A DNA stretch of 64,000 nt from Pontederia crassipes (taxonomy: Eukaryota; Streptophyta; Magnoliopsida; Commelinales; Pontederiaceae). A program made the position numbers and the translations under genes. Below, in pieces: positions 11,022 to 23,510 of the stretch. The notes under the pieces were generated by a model. That model worked only from the letters and a program-made list of their open reading frames with translations, was not told the origin of the DNA and searched no databases. The stretch is taken from the NCBI GenBank assembly GCA_030549335.1, contig CM060196.1, positions 8,075,501-8,139,500 of the forward strand, given 5' to 3'. Positions within the stretch are counted from its first letter, which is position 1; each line of letters opens with the position of its first letter.

Positions 11022-13012
11022 GTGTTTTTTTAAGGTGAGAAGAAGAAGAAGAAGAGAACGCCGAGATGATTTGGATGGAAGCTCCAATTAGTAGCACATA
11101 GAGGCGAAATTACCTTTCGGTCCAATGAAAACAAAAAAAAAAAATTGATGGGATTGTTTAATTTTGGGAAAAGTTCTCTTTTTCCTTTAGATTTTTCTCT
11201 TCTTTTATTTATTTATTTATTTTAGTATTTGGCAACCATAAAAATTTCTCAACAAAGTACTTTATTTTTTTCGAAAGATTGCCTGAACCAATATAGTTGA
11301 CGAATAAAAAGTCTAGAGGTAGATAGGTACATATAACCTGGCATATAATGCTTTTGCAATTTCCAAACTTTAACATATTGCTTTTTTATATTTACTTTTA
11401 AGTGCTCATAACTAATATATTTAGACAAAATAAGATGTACTCAAATATTCATAAAAAAGCTCAGATTATTGTTGATAATAGGCGAACTTATTCGTTGAGT
11501 AAAATAGCACTTATATAAAAATTAAAAAATATTTATTACTAAAAGAAGGAAAATTAATGAGAGGAATAAAAAAAACGAAAGGCAGTCAATGACAGGAATA
11601 AGGTTAGAAGAGGAATTTCGAATTCTTACACAAATGAATGAGCCCACAAATGAATGAGCCCACCTTTGAATTATGAAGAATTGGTCGTCAAAATAGTAAT
11701 AATTTTAGGGTAAAAGGAGTTATTGTATAAATGCTATAACTTACAACATATATTAAATTCATCTTAACAATAAATCGATCAGCCTATTTATCTTAACAAA
11801 ATAATAAAAGAATTAAAATAGTAAGTTACATCGCATATAATAGGTCGATCCATGATTTTAAAATATATAATAAATCGATGGACTTATTATATATTAATTT
11901 ATCTCCTTTTTCTATATTTAAGTTTGAGAGCCCTCTTTTTCTTTTCTATCTTCAATAACACTCATTGGATCCTCTTAATTAAATGAGAGTCTAACATTTG
12001 TATGCATACGCGATTTTTTTTGGAGTTTAAATCGTGCATAATCAAATAAGCAATCAGAGAGAAAATGTATATGCATTTGATTAATTTCATTTGTTAAATT
12101 AATAAAATAATTATATATTTTAATAATAATGATGATTAAAATTAAAATTTGTTGAATTATCTAATTATCGTGATTGAACCATATTAATAAATATGACGAA
12201 TTCAATAGTTATAATTTATTTAGACTTAGATGATATATTTTTATTATTAAATTGCCTAATTAAATATATATATCAATTTAATAATGAATTACAATTATTA
12301 AATTAATTAAATAATAAAATTAAGTGATCTACAGTGAAGTGTAGAGTGGGGTGTTCAGTGTTCTACATACTTATTAACCTCTTTTATGTATATTAAATAA
12401 ATAAAAGCATATTGAACATTTATTGAATGTTAGATTCATTTTTATTAACTAGCTATTTCATGAAACATCTTTAGTAAGAAGTTGTTTTTTATTTTTTTAT
12501 ATTAATTACAATACATTCTTTTATAATTGAAGAAAATACCATTTTTATCTCTCATCCAATGGCACGTTTTGTGACAAAAGTGAACAAAAAAAAAGCATTT
12601 TGTCCATGAAAGGAAGCTTGATGGGGAATGGCACACCTCATAGTGTCTGAGTCAGTCTCCATGGACATTTGGTGAGCAACCATGACAAGTGGACATGCTT
12701 GATGTGCACCATTAAGGGCGACCTTTGCAAATGTAGACAAGATTACTCAAAACCCAACACCTTTAAATTAATTTGCAGTACCAATCACATTATTTGTTGT
12801 TGAATTATTGTATTTGATCCTAAATATTTGTGAAATACATATACTTCGATATTTTGGAGATTCATGTGGGTAAATGTTAAAAAAATCCGAGGAAATATGT
12901 AATTTCTCAATGGATGTACTGACTATTGTCTCAGGGCTCTATCTTACAAAAAGACTTAGGGTTCCAATGGTTTTTAGATCTGAAAATAATGAAACACAAT
13001 TACTACGTAAAC

Positions 13013-13062
<50 letters not shown>

Positions 13063-14114
13063 TTCATATAAATTTTGTCATACACGAAAGGGCGTCTGTA
13101 TTTGGGGGTTACTTTGGTTTGATGTGGATTGCATGGAGACCTACTTGTAAAAAGGAAAAGCCATGGACTACGTGCTCTTGGAAACTTGAACCAAAGTAAA
13201 GTGTGTTCGTTCAAGGATGAATTATTAGTGACCCTCCCTTTAGTTTACGCCAAGATAACCAGACGAGAAAAGCAACTTTGGAACTGTTCAATACATTTCT
13301 GATGGATGCATGCTTCCATTAATGATGAGCTAATTAATTCCTCTACTCGTACAAGCAAATTAATTAGCTTGTAATTTGTTCCTTTTTTTCGTGCATATAT
13401 TGACATTAATGTTATTTCTTGAGACTAGTGATATGAAAAAATGACTGTTTGTAGTTTTCAGATGTGTAATTCATATGTAACATGCATAATAATCTGAAAA
13501 AAAAATTGATATGTAGGTTTATCGATTTTTTAAAAATATATATATAATGTACACATAGACACACTGCGAGGTGTAAAGATATGAATCTTAGTGTTTTTTT
13601 TTTGTGGCACGGTTATTTACCTGTAATATAATTTGTGCAGAAAATATTAACCCGGATATTGATGTGGTTCTTGATTCAATCTTGAAAGTAAAGTTTTTGC
13701 CAAGGAATTATTGTTTTGAACTTCAATCACGAGCTGTTACTATGATTTATCAACTCAAGCAATATCTATTTTTTCTTTTTAAAGAAAGCCCCAGCATAAA
13801 AAAAAGTAGAAGGAAAGTACATCTCACTCGAAAGTGGAACTACTTTTTGCCTCTCTGTTACCACTTATGTCGTAAACAAAAATCTTGATTTAATTGTTGG
13901 GGTTGCATTTTCCTAAGCAAGTATTGTTTTGGAGTTAATTCGGAAATAGACACCCGGTAGAGTTTTTAAAATCTAACCTTATAATTAGTTCCCAATTCCC
14001 ATTAATTCGTTTGGACACTCTTGTTGATACAAGAACACTTAGATTTTGATCTTCTATATTCCCTTATTTATCCACACACCTTCTCTCTCTTAATATATAT
14101 AGAGGAATAGCAAG
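11022..14114. other. Intergenic AT-rich DNA, no supported gene
   Basis: Contains a (CT)n run at 13016-13058 and AT-rich sequence. The short minus-strand open frame at 12552-12740 has no recognisable domain, signal peptide or partner exons and was left out. Confidence 0.55.
13016..13058. repeat. (CT)n microsatellite
   Basis: About 21 uninterrupted CT units. Three overlapping Leu/Ser or Arg/Glu repeat frames in this area are artefacts of it. Confidence 0.9.
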
Positions 14115-14802
14115 GTGCTACTACAAAATGTGATAGCATTGCGTGATCATGTCTCTAGAGTCGTTTGATTTGAGATGAGTGCTAATGTAAATCAGTTTGG
14201 TTTAAAAAATGAGTGGTGCATGGTTCAGCACTTGCACCTGCTACTTCGTGTGACATTAAAGTGGCCTAATGCGAGTTCAGTGGCGGGAGGGCGGCAGTGA
14301 GCGATTCTGATGGCGACAACGGGAGAGTTCAAGGTCGTCCGCTTGTCTCCACTCTATCGCGTAGATTGATCACTGCACTCAACTCGAACTCGCCCCATTG
14401 CCGTTGCCCTTGAACACATTCTCTGCTCTTGAACTCGCTCCCTGTCGCTGCCCTCGAACTCTCCCACTACCATGTTCATCGTCGCCCTCGAACTATCCCA
14501 CTGTCGCCTTCAAAACTCGCTCATCGCCGTGCTCCCGCAGCCGAACTCGCATTAGGTCAGTAGGAGAGTCGCACGAATTGATCGGTTCACGCGTTGAACC
14601 ATGATTCATCTTGCTTGAACCGAACCAATTTACATCAATGCCGTCTCGCTCGACGCTTATTTGGATCTAACGGCCCTGAAGGCGCGACCGAACCAATTTA
14701 CATCAGTGTCATCTCACTCTTTGATCAGCGCCTATTCGGATATGGTAGCCCTTTAAGTTGTGATCGCACGGTGCTATCACTTTTTAATTTTTATCATAGC
14801 AC
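14115..14802. mobile_element. Non-autonomous TIR element with GC-rich core (MULE-like or Pack-type)
   Basis: The left end begins GTGCTACTACAAAA and continues GTGATAGCATTGCGTGATCA. The right end, read on the minus strand, begins GTGCTATGATAAAA and continues GTGATAGCACCGTGCGATCA. These terminal inverted repeats enclose a GC-rich core in an AT-rich region. The core has degenerate CTCGAACT-type units (14370-14545) and a tandem pair starting ACCGAACCAATTTACATCA (14620 and 14687). No transposase is present and no convincing target duplication was seen, so the superfamily is inferred from the long TIRs. Confidence 0.5.
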
Positions 14803-15098
14803 ACTAATACTTTTTATATATATTATATGTGTGCATCGAAAGTTGATAATAAGCAGAAAACTAATCAACCGAGTAAAAGAAAAAAAAACAAATGAAATAA
14901 ACATAGAGTAAAATCTATTTAAATACTATGAATCAAAAGGTGAACATTCATGTGGCTATCCACAATGTTACATCATGATTTCCGTGTCGGCCACAAATTC
15001 ATTTGAAGCTGTTTTAAAGTTATTTTTGCAACATAAAATGTTACTCAAAAGTAGAACAAGATTCGAGGGTCAAACTTAAAAATGCAATTGGAATTTTC

Positions 15099-15915
15099 AC
15101 CGGTGTTTCCAAAACCGGATTAGTTCAATTGAGAATCGACCATTGGTCCAATTCAGTTTGAAATTAAATTTACTTTGTAAAAAATTGATTTGAATTGAAT
15201 CAATCCAATCAAAATCGGGTTGAATTGAAAAATCGGTCCAATTCAAATTTTTTTTAAAAAAAAGTAAAAAACACTGAAATAATGGAAACCAAGTAGAAAA
15301 AATGGAAAGTATATTATAGCATTAGTCGTGAAAGAATAGGAAGGGGAGAAAAATAAGGAATTAGATTTGATAAGAGGAGAAAAATAAAGGATTATATTTT
15401 ATAGAATGAATGTGAATATTAGTAACAAGGAAATTAAATTTGAATTTGAAAATAAAATATAAGAAGGTAATAATAAAGTCAAATTAAATAAAAGATAAAT
15501 TTATCATGAACTTAAATAAGATGATAAAATTTTAAATCATTGTAGATAATTTATATTAAAAATTTGAAACATAAGTAATATAATAAATTTTATAGGATGA
15601 ACATGAAAATGGAAATAGATAATATGTAGAAAATATTGAAATTATATAATAATACGTGGGAAGATAGTAATAAAGAAAGATTAAAATAAAAAAATAAAGT
15701 TATTCATGAAATTATTTAATAATAAAATTAAATCATAACTAATATGTAATTTAAAATATAAAAATAATTTATTGCTATTTAATTAATTAGCAATTATTAT
15801 AATATGATTTTTATTTTATTATTTATTACCTTTTATACTTTAACTTATCTTAAAATAATATATAATATTATTTTAATAAAAATTTGGTTCAATTTCATGA
15901 ACCGATTTAATCCTA
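15099..15915. repeat. Possible non-autonomous repeat with CCGG/GGTTCAA-rich ends
   Basis: The left part repeats motifs such as AACCGGATT, GGTCCAATTCA and AATCGGTCCAATTCAAA. After about 600 bp of purine-rich A/T DNA, the right end reads GGTTCAATTTCATGAACCG. The ends partly complement one another. No target duplication was found, so this is a tentative call. Confidence 0.3.
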
Positions 15916-15972
15916 ATCACTTGTCTGCTTTTATCTCTGAACGGAGTTTTTGGCAGCAACACATGATTGGAG

Positions 15973-16011
<39 letters not shown>
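15973..16011. repeat. (CT)n microsatellite
   Basis: About 19 CT units in AT-rich DNA. Confidence 0.9.
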
Positions 16012-16013
<2 letters not shown>

Positions 16014-16678
16014 TTTGGGTGGGACTCGAGACTGAGTCCTCGTAAAGCAATTGATGTTGATGTGGCAAAAGTGAATAGTGCGATAAAGTTGTCGATCATG
16101 GCTGGCCGTCCAATGGCTTCGTCACGAAACCGTGACACCCCGGGATTCAAACACATCCAACATGGTCCCTAACTCCACCTATCTCCATCCTTGTAAATGT
16201 TGATCGATCCAATTGGGACATCAAAATATATACAAAGGTTATTTCTCTTCGTTCAATCACACCAACTACATACACAATTGCGGCATCATGCATGGTCCAC
16301 AGTAGAAAATAAAATGTTCGAGAGAGATAGAGAGAGAGAAAAGGAAAAAAAAAGATAAGGTCCTTTTAGAGTGCAACTTAATTAGTGGTGGACCTATAAG
16401 ACTTGATTGTTATATGTCTTCTCCCAATGGGCGATAGCTGTTTTCCGGAGTTGTGATATTTTTTTTATATTTTCATTTGATATCGATGACCACTTATCTC
16501 AAACAAGTTTGGACTTATAAGAAAAGAATCTAACTTGCTTTTTTTTTCCCTACTCGATTGTATTTTGTTTGTGCAAACATTATGAAATGTCAACTATATA
16601 TATAATATGTATATATTGAATGCATATATGGAAATGGAGGATGAGTAGTGTGAGTTGGATATATGGAGGGGGAGGGAG

Positions 16679-16681
<3 letters not shown>

Positions 16682-16743
<62 letters not shown>
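16682..16743. repeat. G30 tract followed by (GA)n
   Basis: About 30 consecutive guanines (16682-16711) run directly into about 16 GA units, preceded by GGAGGGGGAGGGAGGG. The strand asymmetry is extreme: pure purine for over 70 bases. Expect assembly-length uncertainty here. Confidence 0.9.
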
Positions 16744-16745
<2 letters not shown>

Positions 16746-19700
16746 GACTAAGGGCTGCGTGGAGACTGGAGACCCGATAGAAGCATATAATTTGCGTCAC
16801 AAACTCACCATTTACTTTATGGACAGCGACCACTTTTTGGCCATCCCTGTAACGCCCATGAAGCACGTCATGAAGGAACAAAAACACCTTAAGGAAGAAG
16901 AAGAGAGCTCTGCGTGTCAACTCGCGTGAGAATGAGATGGCGCCACAAATTAATCGGATCAAAAGGTTTGAGAGAGAGAGAGAGAGTCGTATGACTTTGG
17001 ACAAGAGTTGTGAGATTCCATTCTGTCACATTATTGGCCCAATCGGATAAGTGTCCTCCTGTAAAGACCTTTTTTTTTATTTTTAGTATGTTCTCTTAAA
17101 ATTATTTATCATATATCTGCATAGAGAGATATGTATAAATTCTCTCAATAAACATATACATGTACAATTAGATATTTGTTGCTTCCTATTATTTTATAGT
17201 AAGTTTCCACGTACAAATCTCCTAATAATCATTTTAACTAAGAGAAAAACTTCTAAATCTCTATATATCTTTAGCAAATAAGGGGAGAAATTAAGTAGTG
17301 CACATATTATTGAGAGGAAGAAACAAGCTACAAGTGGCTTCTCAATATCTGATTCTGAAGAGGTTCATATGTTTAAGAGATGCTTCTGCTTTTTCATTTT
17401 CTTTGAGGTCGATAAGAATTATATATGTTGCCCGTTCATTCTTAATCCCTGATGTCATGTAAACAATATTGTGTTTCCATTCTAATAGGATAATGGAACT
17501 TGTTTCATAAATTGGATCGAATTATGTAAATTGAAATTATCAAGGAATATATTTTTTTTATGAGCTACTTTTATTATCTCAACTTTTTATCATCGGTATT
17601 TATAATAAGCAACACCATGTATTAATTGAGATATGAGGAAAAAGAAAAGTTGTGCAGCCTTCGTGTTCGTGCACGCCTAAGCTACATATTTTTCGTCAAC
17701 ATCATATGTTAAGCTACTTGAATGCGTGCATTGTGTAAGATTAAAGCTACAAAATGTGGACCTACGAAGCAATTTATGCTTGAATACATGAAAAAAAAAG
17801 AGTAAAATTTGTAAAGACGAGATCTATCAAATGGGTGAATTTACATGTCTACCATTTACCGCTAGTGCCATTAGACCCAACCTACGAAATTAATAATTGT
17901 TAATAATCAACTATGGAAACAATTAGTTAGTAATATTTTAATCTCAATGGTTCATTTCCAACCCTAAGTTATTCGCTTTTAGCATCTAATTGAATTCGAT
18001 ATCACACATAACAAATTTAATATTCTAACATAAGCGAAAAAAATAAATGACGATACAAATCACGACTTTGATGAATTAAACTTGTATCTCTAAGTTCCTA
18101 CAAATATTGAAAATATGATATAAATCTTGCTCGCTTATTTGAGATGCCCAAAACAGACTGAATGAAGGTGATTTCTATTGGGCCTTCCGAAGGAAGCAAG
18201 ACGCTGAGATGGAATTTGACAGTCAAGGCCCGGCCCAAAATACTCTCTCCATTGTGGTTATTTATTTACTCCATCACAAAATTGCAGTTGGAAAAAAGAG
18301 ATCGAATTTTGCAAATTATCAACTTAAATTCAGTGCATTCTCAACATTCCCAAATGAAAAGTAATAATAGAAAACAAATCTTAGAATTGTATAAGTAATT
18401 TTTTTTCTATCTAATTTTCCTTCTACGCATTCGACTCGTAAGAAATAAAAAACAATATATTTGATCAACTATAAGAAAATATTATAAAAACCAGAGTTAG
18501 GAAAAGAAGGATAGAAAAAATTGCACACACAGAAGAACATAACAAGCCCTCATATGGAATGGATGATTTCATCGTTCTCATTATTTAAGCGTCTGACTAT
18601 ATACAGTTACAACTAACGTAAAATTCAAAACATTATCGACAAAAGTCAATGGTAAACCAAACCTAACACATTTCTTTGTAGCATTAAAGCGTAGAGAACT
18701 TGAATCTTGCATTTCAAAGAACAAAAACAACTTATGCGTTATATCTATCTATTGCATTGTTGTAAAAAATATATCTTACAATTTAAAAATATTTTTTATA
18801 AAAAAATCATCAAGTAATGTCAAATATATATTTGGCAGGCAAACCGCATGCTTTAGCTTATCATAAGAAGTCATTTGCAGAGGCAAATGATATCTTCAAT
18901 ATGATATGGATTTTTTTAATATGGTGCAATCATTTACATAGCGGCATTTTATGACATTTTTATTAGGATAAATTCAAGTCAATCATCTAATTCGTCTTTC
19001 CAGAAGATTAAGTTTAAAGAATACTTGTATATTGCAATTGTGTTCTCATTTAAGAAAATTAAGAAGAAATGATCAACAAATCGTTTTCAATTTATAGAAA
19101 ATAATTAAAATTACTTGAAAACTAAGAAGGAGGTAATTTTACTGCATACATTCTAGTTTGTTTTTTTTATGTTCTAAATTACCATCCAAGTTATGTGAAT
19201 TCAGAAAGTAATTTTCCTGATATGTCTTTTTATTTTTTACTAAAAAATAGATAAAAAGGAAAAAAAATACTATATGTACAATAAATATATCACATGTGCA
19301 ATAGTAACGAAATTTGGTGTAGAACATTTATTTAAACTTTATTTTTGTAGTTTTCAAAGTATATCACAACACCACATTACTTGATAAACATATAGTAAGG
19401 AGATAATGTTGTTAAATATATAAAGTAAAAGATACTTTTGTTATAAAATGAAATAAAATAAAATTGGAGAATGACTTCAAAACATAACAAAGTTTAAATT
19501 GGATTTGGTGCACTTGAAAAGAAAAAGACTTTCACTTAAGAAATATTTCAATTTAGATTCATTGTGTATACAAAAATTCTCGCCCTGTGTCTTATTTTTC
19601 ATAACGAGTCATGATTGTTTGACTCAGATAGCTAAAGTGCTGATAAATATTTTATTAATTGAAATTTATTTTTTAAAAATAAATAATTACCATTTGAATA

Positions 19701-22036
19701 AAACTTTATATTTATATACAATTATCTAACAGTCCTTCCTTACTTATTTCTTTAACTTATAAATAAATTTCATCTCTTTATCAATCATATTATAAAGTTA
19801 TCAAACGTGAAGATTTTTTCAAATTAATTTATATGTAACTTATAAGCGTAGTTAAATAATACCTTAGACAAACAACTCATCTCCTAAGGTCCAGCTTAAT
19901 TGGGAGCAAAATTCCTAAAGAATATAATGTCGATCCAAAAAATGGCACCACATTCTTGAATATCAATAAAAAAAAAGTTATCCTAGATATCGATATAATA
20001 AAGTTAGTTAATTGAGATGTTATGTTAGTATCTATCATGAGGCATTATAAAGTGACTATGGTAAAAGTCCATGGTAGATCTACGGCTGTTGTTTGATATG
20101 GAGCCACCATAAAAGAAGAAAAAAAAATCAAATTCACTGTGGAAGGAGCAAAGTGAGTTGTCAAGCACATTGGCACAAAGGACATAGACAAAATGGTTGT
20201 GTGCTATATAGAGGGGCCATATCTCGTGTCTGTTTCTTAGGCAACTACAAAGCATTTCGCCATGCTCACATGGAAACAAAGTGACAACCATCACATCGTT
20301 TATTCATGCCCAATCACCGTCCAATTCTTCATCATGCATAAAGCAAACTATGTCTCCAACATATGAATATATATATATATATATATTCACATGAATAAAC
20401 TATATATACAGGTATATTCACATGATCACATTGAATGAAACATCAACATGCCACTATAATAAAAAGTGAAAATAAAAGTCGAAACATCAAATCTAATGCA
20501 ATTTACTCACATCTGATTCTCTAAGCTCGAGAAAACACCAACGCCCATCACTGTACATGGCATGCATAGCACTTCCACACCACCCTCTCCAAGTAAAATC
20601 GAAAAGATAACATAACATGGCACTTCCACCCAACCAAGTTCAGATAATATATCATTGACTTGTTTTATTTTCAATTATGCAGGGAGGTCAATGAACTTGC
20701 TCCAAGGGTGGTGGTTCTTTATTTTATAAAAAAAAACACGTTTTGACGTTAACCTAATTCTATGAAGGAATCCCTATTCTCGAGGCTTTCAAAATTCGAT
20801 AATAAAACTCTTATTTAAACTCAACTTATTACTAGTTAAATAAATTAATCGATCTTTCTCTAATAAAAATTGAACTAGACCACGTTGTATTCTCAAATTA
20901 ATTCGACATACAAAAAAAAAATAAATTGTGTACAAGAGAGTAGGCCAAAGATGAGTCACACGCCCACTTAAAAAGCATAAGATAATGCCACCAAGATTGG
21001 GCCTCTCGAAAAGGTGTACATTCCAGTGGGGGCAAAAAGAGAGGGTAAAGACAATTAATTTGGTAGATAATATTTTAGGCTTAGCAACTGGGAATTTTAA
21101 TTTTAAAAGTAGCAATTGTGAATTTAATCATCAGAATTTATTAGCTTATTCTCATGTTAGTCTGATCAGTTTTTCAATCTCAAAAGTTTAATCGCTACTT
21201 TTTTTTCATCGGTATTGCAAATCTAAAGAAATCATTCTAAATTTATTTAGAAAAAAAGAAAAGAAAACCATCCAAGATCAATTTTTATAATATTTTTTAT
21301 AATTTAATTTCTTTATCACGTATGATAACTTCAAATTTTTGGCTAACACATTTTTTATTTCTAAAATGATATAAATAAAAAAGTTGTCAATACAAATTTC
21401 TCTCTCATGCAAAAAAAATTACAAAAAAAAAAGTTATAAATAAAGAAACCGAAAAGAAAGCCTCCACCACTCAATGCCCATGCAAAAGGCAACAAAATGC
21501 TACGAAATCCCAGGCAGTCAAGATGGCAAGATGCAGACTTCAACAAATGCATGACCCCACCATCTCTTCCTTCTGTGACCCTGTTCTCTCGTCCCAATTT
21601 CCATCACCTTTTATTTTATTGTACCACTACCACCTTTTTTTATTCTCAACTAATAAGGAACCTCAAATTTATTATTCATTCAAACATAAAGTTGTGCTCT
21701 CGAGCACGAACTAATTAACAAGTTAAATGTAGCATTATCTTAATTCCATCCACATGAGGGGTGCAATTATAGCTGTGATTAAGCCAAAATTAGAACTAGT
21801 ACATCACGGTTTTGCTAATATACTACTAATGATAACATAATTGATTATACCAAACTATACATAAATAGCCGTTGAGCGAGACAACTTTGCGTGCCCCCTC
21901 TTTAATTTCTACATAAATTACCCAACATTTAAAATACCCCATCCTTCCCTTCACCTCCTCGACGGGGCCCCACATGCGGAGCTCTCAAACGAGCACCGTC
22001 GGATGGTTAGTCACCGCGGCGCGGCCGTCGGATCAA

Positions 22037-23491
22037 CTACTGGACCGGATGGTTAGAGAGGTAAACCTTGCACTGGATCACCACCCGGCCCACTCTGAAC
22101 CCGGGCACCACCGTGAACCCGACCGCGGCCGGTCTGGATACAGCGGGTTCGGCATCGCCGCCGTCGCCGTCCTCCGCCACGCTCTCCATGTAAACGTCCG
22201 AGAACCGGCTCCCCCGCCGGACCTGGAACACGCTGCAGCCTTGCACGCGCTCGAACGAGAAGAAGAGGCAATGCAGCAGCCACACCCGTCGCGCCATCTC
22301 CGCGAACTCGACGAAGAAGGGCGTGGCCGGCCACGCCCTGCCGGCGCTCACCGCGGCGCGCTGATCCAGGTCGCCGAAGAACGACGATTCCATCTTCGGG
22401 TGGACCAACGCCAGGTATCTCGCCCGGTAGAACTGCGCCATCGCGGGCGACGGGGGAGCGTGGCAAGGTCCGGGGCCTGGCTTTTGTTTCAGTTCCGACG
22501 ACTTGAGATGGCTGAACTCGTCAAAGAACTGCCGCCGATCCAACGCCGATCGCTCTTCTAATGCCGAAAGATTGAAACTTGCATGCTGGAAGTCGGAGAA
22601 CATCTTCTGGCAGACGTAGGACTCGAAGGCGAAGCTCCTGTTGGCGGCTTTCCGGCAATGGAGCACGTCTGGCTGGATTGCTCCGGCGGCAGCGTCGAGA
22701 TCCCAGCCGGCGGCCTCCATCTCCTTCACCATTATCCTCACGAATGACCTGATGGACTTGTAGGTGTAACGCAGTGCGGCGAGGAAATGGGTAGGGTTTA
22801 GACCTGAGACATGGAGGTCGTGGAGAGCCGAAAGCGAGCGACCGGGGTGGAGTTTGGCCTCCAACGCTCTCTTTTTCCTCTCGGACTCGACGAGTTCCGT
22901 TTGGAGCGCGAAGAGCTCCGTCTCCTTGAGCTTGAGCTCCGTTTCCAGCTTGTTACTAGTGATCTGATAAGTTTTGATTAGACTTCGCTGCTCTTGGATC
23001 TGGGCATCGAGCGCCGGCTGAGAGCTAGGCTGGTACTGTTTCTTGCGGTACGACTGCTTGAGCTCCGAGATGCGCTTGAGCTCGGAAACAATGGCGAGGT
23101 CTGCGCCCTGTATCGAGTCCGCATCGTAGGGGGACTGCGCGATTTGGAGCTCAGCATAGGAGGCCTTGATGGCGGAGACGCTGGCGAAGAGGTTGGCCAC
23201 AAGGGACTCCATAACCTCCCTGTCCTTGGAGAACGACCTCCATTGCTGCTTGTCGTGCTCAAACTCAACTTTGCAGAACTCGTGGCCCGACGGCTCAGAG
23301 ATGACGGCCGAGAAGTACCCACCGAGGTCCTGAGACAGCTTGAGCTTGTGGACGCTCTCGACGTCCGCGTCGTGGGAAACTCCGGCCACGCTGCCGGAGT
23401 TGGCGCCCTTCCGCCGCAGGCGAAGGATCTTGGTGAATGTCCGGGCCATTGATCCCAAGTTCGGCGGCGCCGATGCCCTGGCGGTCTCCAT
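22037..23491 (-). CDS. GIL1: GIL1-type DUF641 protein (GRAVITROPIC IN THE LIGHT 1-like, 484 aa)
   Basis: An uninterrupted 484-aa frame. The start at 23491 has a good context (ACCAAATGG), and the hallmark MARTFTKI segment follows from residue 15. The plant-specific DUF641 domain starts near residue 93 with MESLVANLFASVSAIKASYAE and AQSPYDADSIQ, continues through a heptad-like coiled coil (about 155-215), and the protein ends with conserved GIL1 blocks: SVFQVRRGSRFSDVYMESV (about 420-440) and VGFTVVPGF plus IQCKVYLS at the C-terminus. GIL1 proteins act downstream of phytochrome in the loss of negative gravitropism of hypocotyls in light, and family members bind receptor-like kinases (IRK-interacting). 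The frame looks complete and functional. The ORF is locally GC-rich against AT-rich flanks. The gene symbol denotes family; paralogue identity is not proven. Confidence 0.85.
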   Translation of the reverse strand: METARASAPPNLGSMARTFTKILRLRRKGANSGSVAGVSHDADVESVHKLKLSQDLGGYFSAVISEPSGHEFCKVEFEHDKQQWRSFSKDREVMESLVANLFASVSAIKASYAELQIAQSPYDADSIQGADLAIVSELKRISELKQSYRKKQYQPSSQPALDAQIQEQRSLIKTYQITSNKLETELKLKETELFALQTELVESERKKRALEAKLHPGRSLSALHDLHVSGLNPTHFLAALRYTYKSIRSFVRIMVKEMEAAGWDLDAAAGAIQPDVLHCRKAANRSFAFESYVCQKMFSDFQHASFNLSALEERSALDRRQFFDEFSHLKSSELKQKPGPGPCHAPPSPAMAQFYRARYLALVHPKMESSFFGDLDQRAAVSAGRAWPATPFFVEFAEMARRVWLLHCLFFSFERVQGCSVFQVRRGSRFSDVYMESVAEDGDGGDAEPAVSRPAAVGFTVVPGFRVGRVVIQCKVYLSNHPVQ

Positions 23492-23510
23492 TTGGTCTTC
23501 CTTCTACTTC

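Larger units (their letters stand above)
14803..21840. other. Gene-poor AT-rich region
   Basis: No gene could be supported. It includes a GC-motif repeat segment at about 15099-15915, whose left part (AAAACCGGATTAGTTCAAT..) and right part (GAACCGATTTAATCC) resemble the ends of a common plant non-autonomous repeat. There are CT, G and GA tracts at 15973-16011 and 16682-16743, and a TA run near 20366-20386. All open frames here are short and without domains. Confidence 0.55.

Noticed and set aside
12552-12740. 62-codon minus-strand frame
   Set aside because: Composition is plausible, but there is no family match, splice context or signal peptide.
22053-23452. Large overlapping frames on both strands over the GIL1 gene
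   Set aside because: Shadows of the GC-rich GIL1 frame in other phases.
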